Shown here piece after piece: positions 63,487 through 64,000 of a stretch of DNA of 64,000 nucleotides. The translations under genes were made by a program, and so were the position numbers. Below the pieces are notes generated by a model that saw nothing but the letters and a program-made list of their open reading frames with translations, was not told the DNA's origin and did no database searches. Location of the stretch: the NCBI GenBank assembly GCA_018907035.1, contig JACCIC010000018.1, positions 1 through 64,000 on the forward strand. Reading direction: 5' to 3'. How positions within the stretch are numbered: the first letter of the stretch is position 1; each line of letters opens with the position of its first letter. The stretch is from Sycobia sp. Sy_11. Its lineage: Eukaryota > Arthropoda > Insecta > Hymenoptera > Epichrysomallidae.

Positions 63487-64000
63487 GTGAGTGGAAGACG
63501 AGGGATTCTCCGTCCTGTCGCCGTTGCCATTCTGCTTTGATAACATACGGATTCCCTGATTCTTGGGAAAAGAGAGAGGGCGAGAGGGGGAGATAGTAAA
63601 TTTATTTGCAATTAAAATTGATACCAAATAAAATAAATAAATTCAATAAGCTAATGTATATGTAACACTCAATTATAAAAAACAGAAGAATATTTGTTAT
63701 AATTGAATTAAATTATACATGAATGTTTCGTCAAAATATAATAGCAGTAAATAAGTATTGTAAAATACATACTAGAAAAGATCGCAGTCGGTCGTCGATC
63801 TAAATTAGGTATGACGTATCATTATATAAAAGTAAAAATAATGTAAATATGTCAAATAGGTTAAAAATGTGAGAATAACAATATAATATCAATATATCAT
63901 ACTATAGTCATACATATGAAGACTGCGGAGTATAAGTATCGCAGTGACGACGGACAGATTGATTGATTCGTATATTTATTTTTCGACTTTGGGACAGGAT
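63487..64000 (+). other. Start of an intron of the somatomedin-B gene
   Basis: AT-rich sequence after a GTGAGT donor. No acceptor or further exon is recognisable before the window ends. Confidence 0.6.

Noticed and set aside
62925..63611. 228-codon minus-strand frame
   Set aside because: Antisense of the GC-rich somatomedin-B exon; Arg/Ala-rich with no domain.

Overview
This is nuclear DNA of an animal, most likely an insect. Genes are split by GT-AG introns, proteins are of animal type, intergenic DNA is AT-rich and full of long TA, GA/CT and CA/GT microsatellites, and decayed insect-type transposons are present. A hymenopteran is my best guess, from the LINE remnant and the small serine-protease homologue, but the order cannot be fixed from this sequence alone. 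There is no CRISPR array, operon or rRNA, and I recognise no tRNA gene.

Layout. (1) 1-15.5 kb: no supported coding exon. It holds dense microsatellites and a GC/CpG-rich, promoter-like block at about 6.95-9.3 kb with two strong splice donors that could supply 5' UTR exons to the next gene. (2) 15.5-22.7 kb, plus: a complete six-exon gene for a CYRI/FAM49 protein (330 aa), the Rac1-binding regulator of the WAVE complex, preceded by a leader exon with upstream ORFs. (3) 22.7-34.9 kb: AT-rich and gene-poor, with three decayed transposon coding fragments (CACTA-like, Ty3/gypsy pol, P-element-like) and a 305-bp tandem duplication. (4) 34.9-43.0 kb, plus: a TATA-driven, four-exon secreted serine-protease homologue (282 aa) that keeps the His and Asp of the triad but has Gly for the catalytic Ser. 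Its introns hold SINE-like repeats and a TTAA-flanked DNA transposon nested in a LINE remnant. (5) 45.5-48.0 kb, plus: a complete four-exon YIPF1/2-type Golgi membrane protein (325 aa). (6) 48-60.4 kb: non-coding, with microsatellites, a small nested hairpin and a large inverted repeat (two ~177-bp arms) that could form a long RNA hairpin. (7) 60.4-64 kb, plus: the 5' end of a secreted somatomedin-B domain protein; its candidate first exon lies near 60.4-61.1 kb and its 3' part is beyond the window.

The genes do not form a pathway: an actin regulator, a secreted protease homologue, a Golgi trafficking protein and an extracellular matrix-type protein simply lie side by side. The notable features are the inactive protease homologue, the nested transposons in its last intron, the interspersed repeat family, the inverted repeat, and the sharp loss of microsatellites between about 23.6 and 51.9 kb. 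I found nothing that I can defend as a wholly new biological system.
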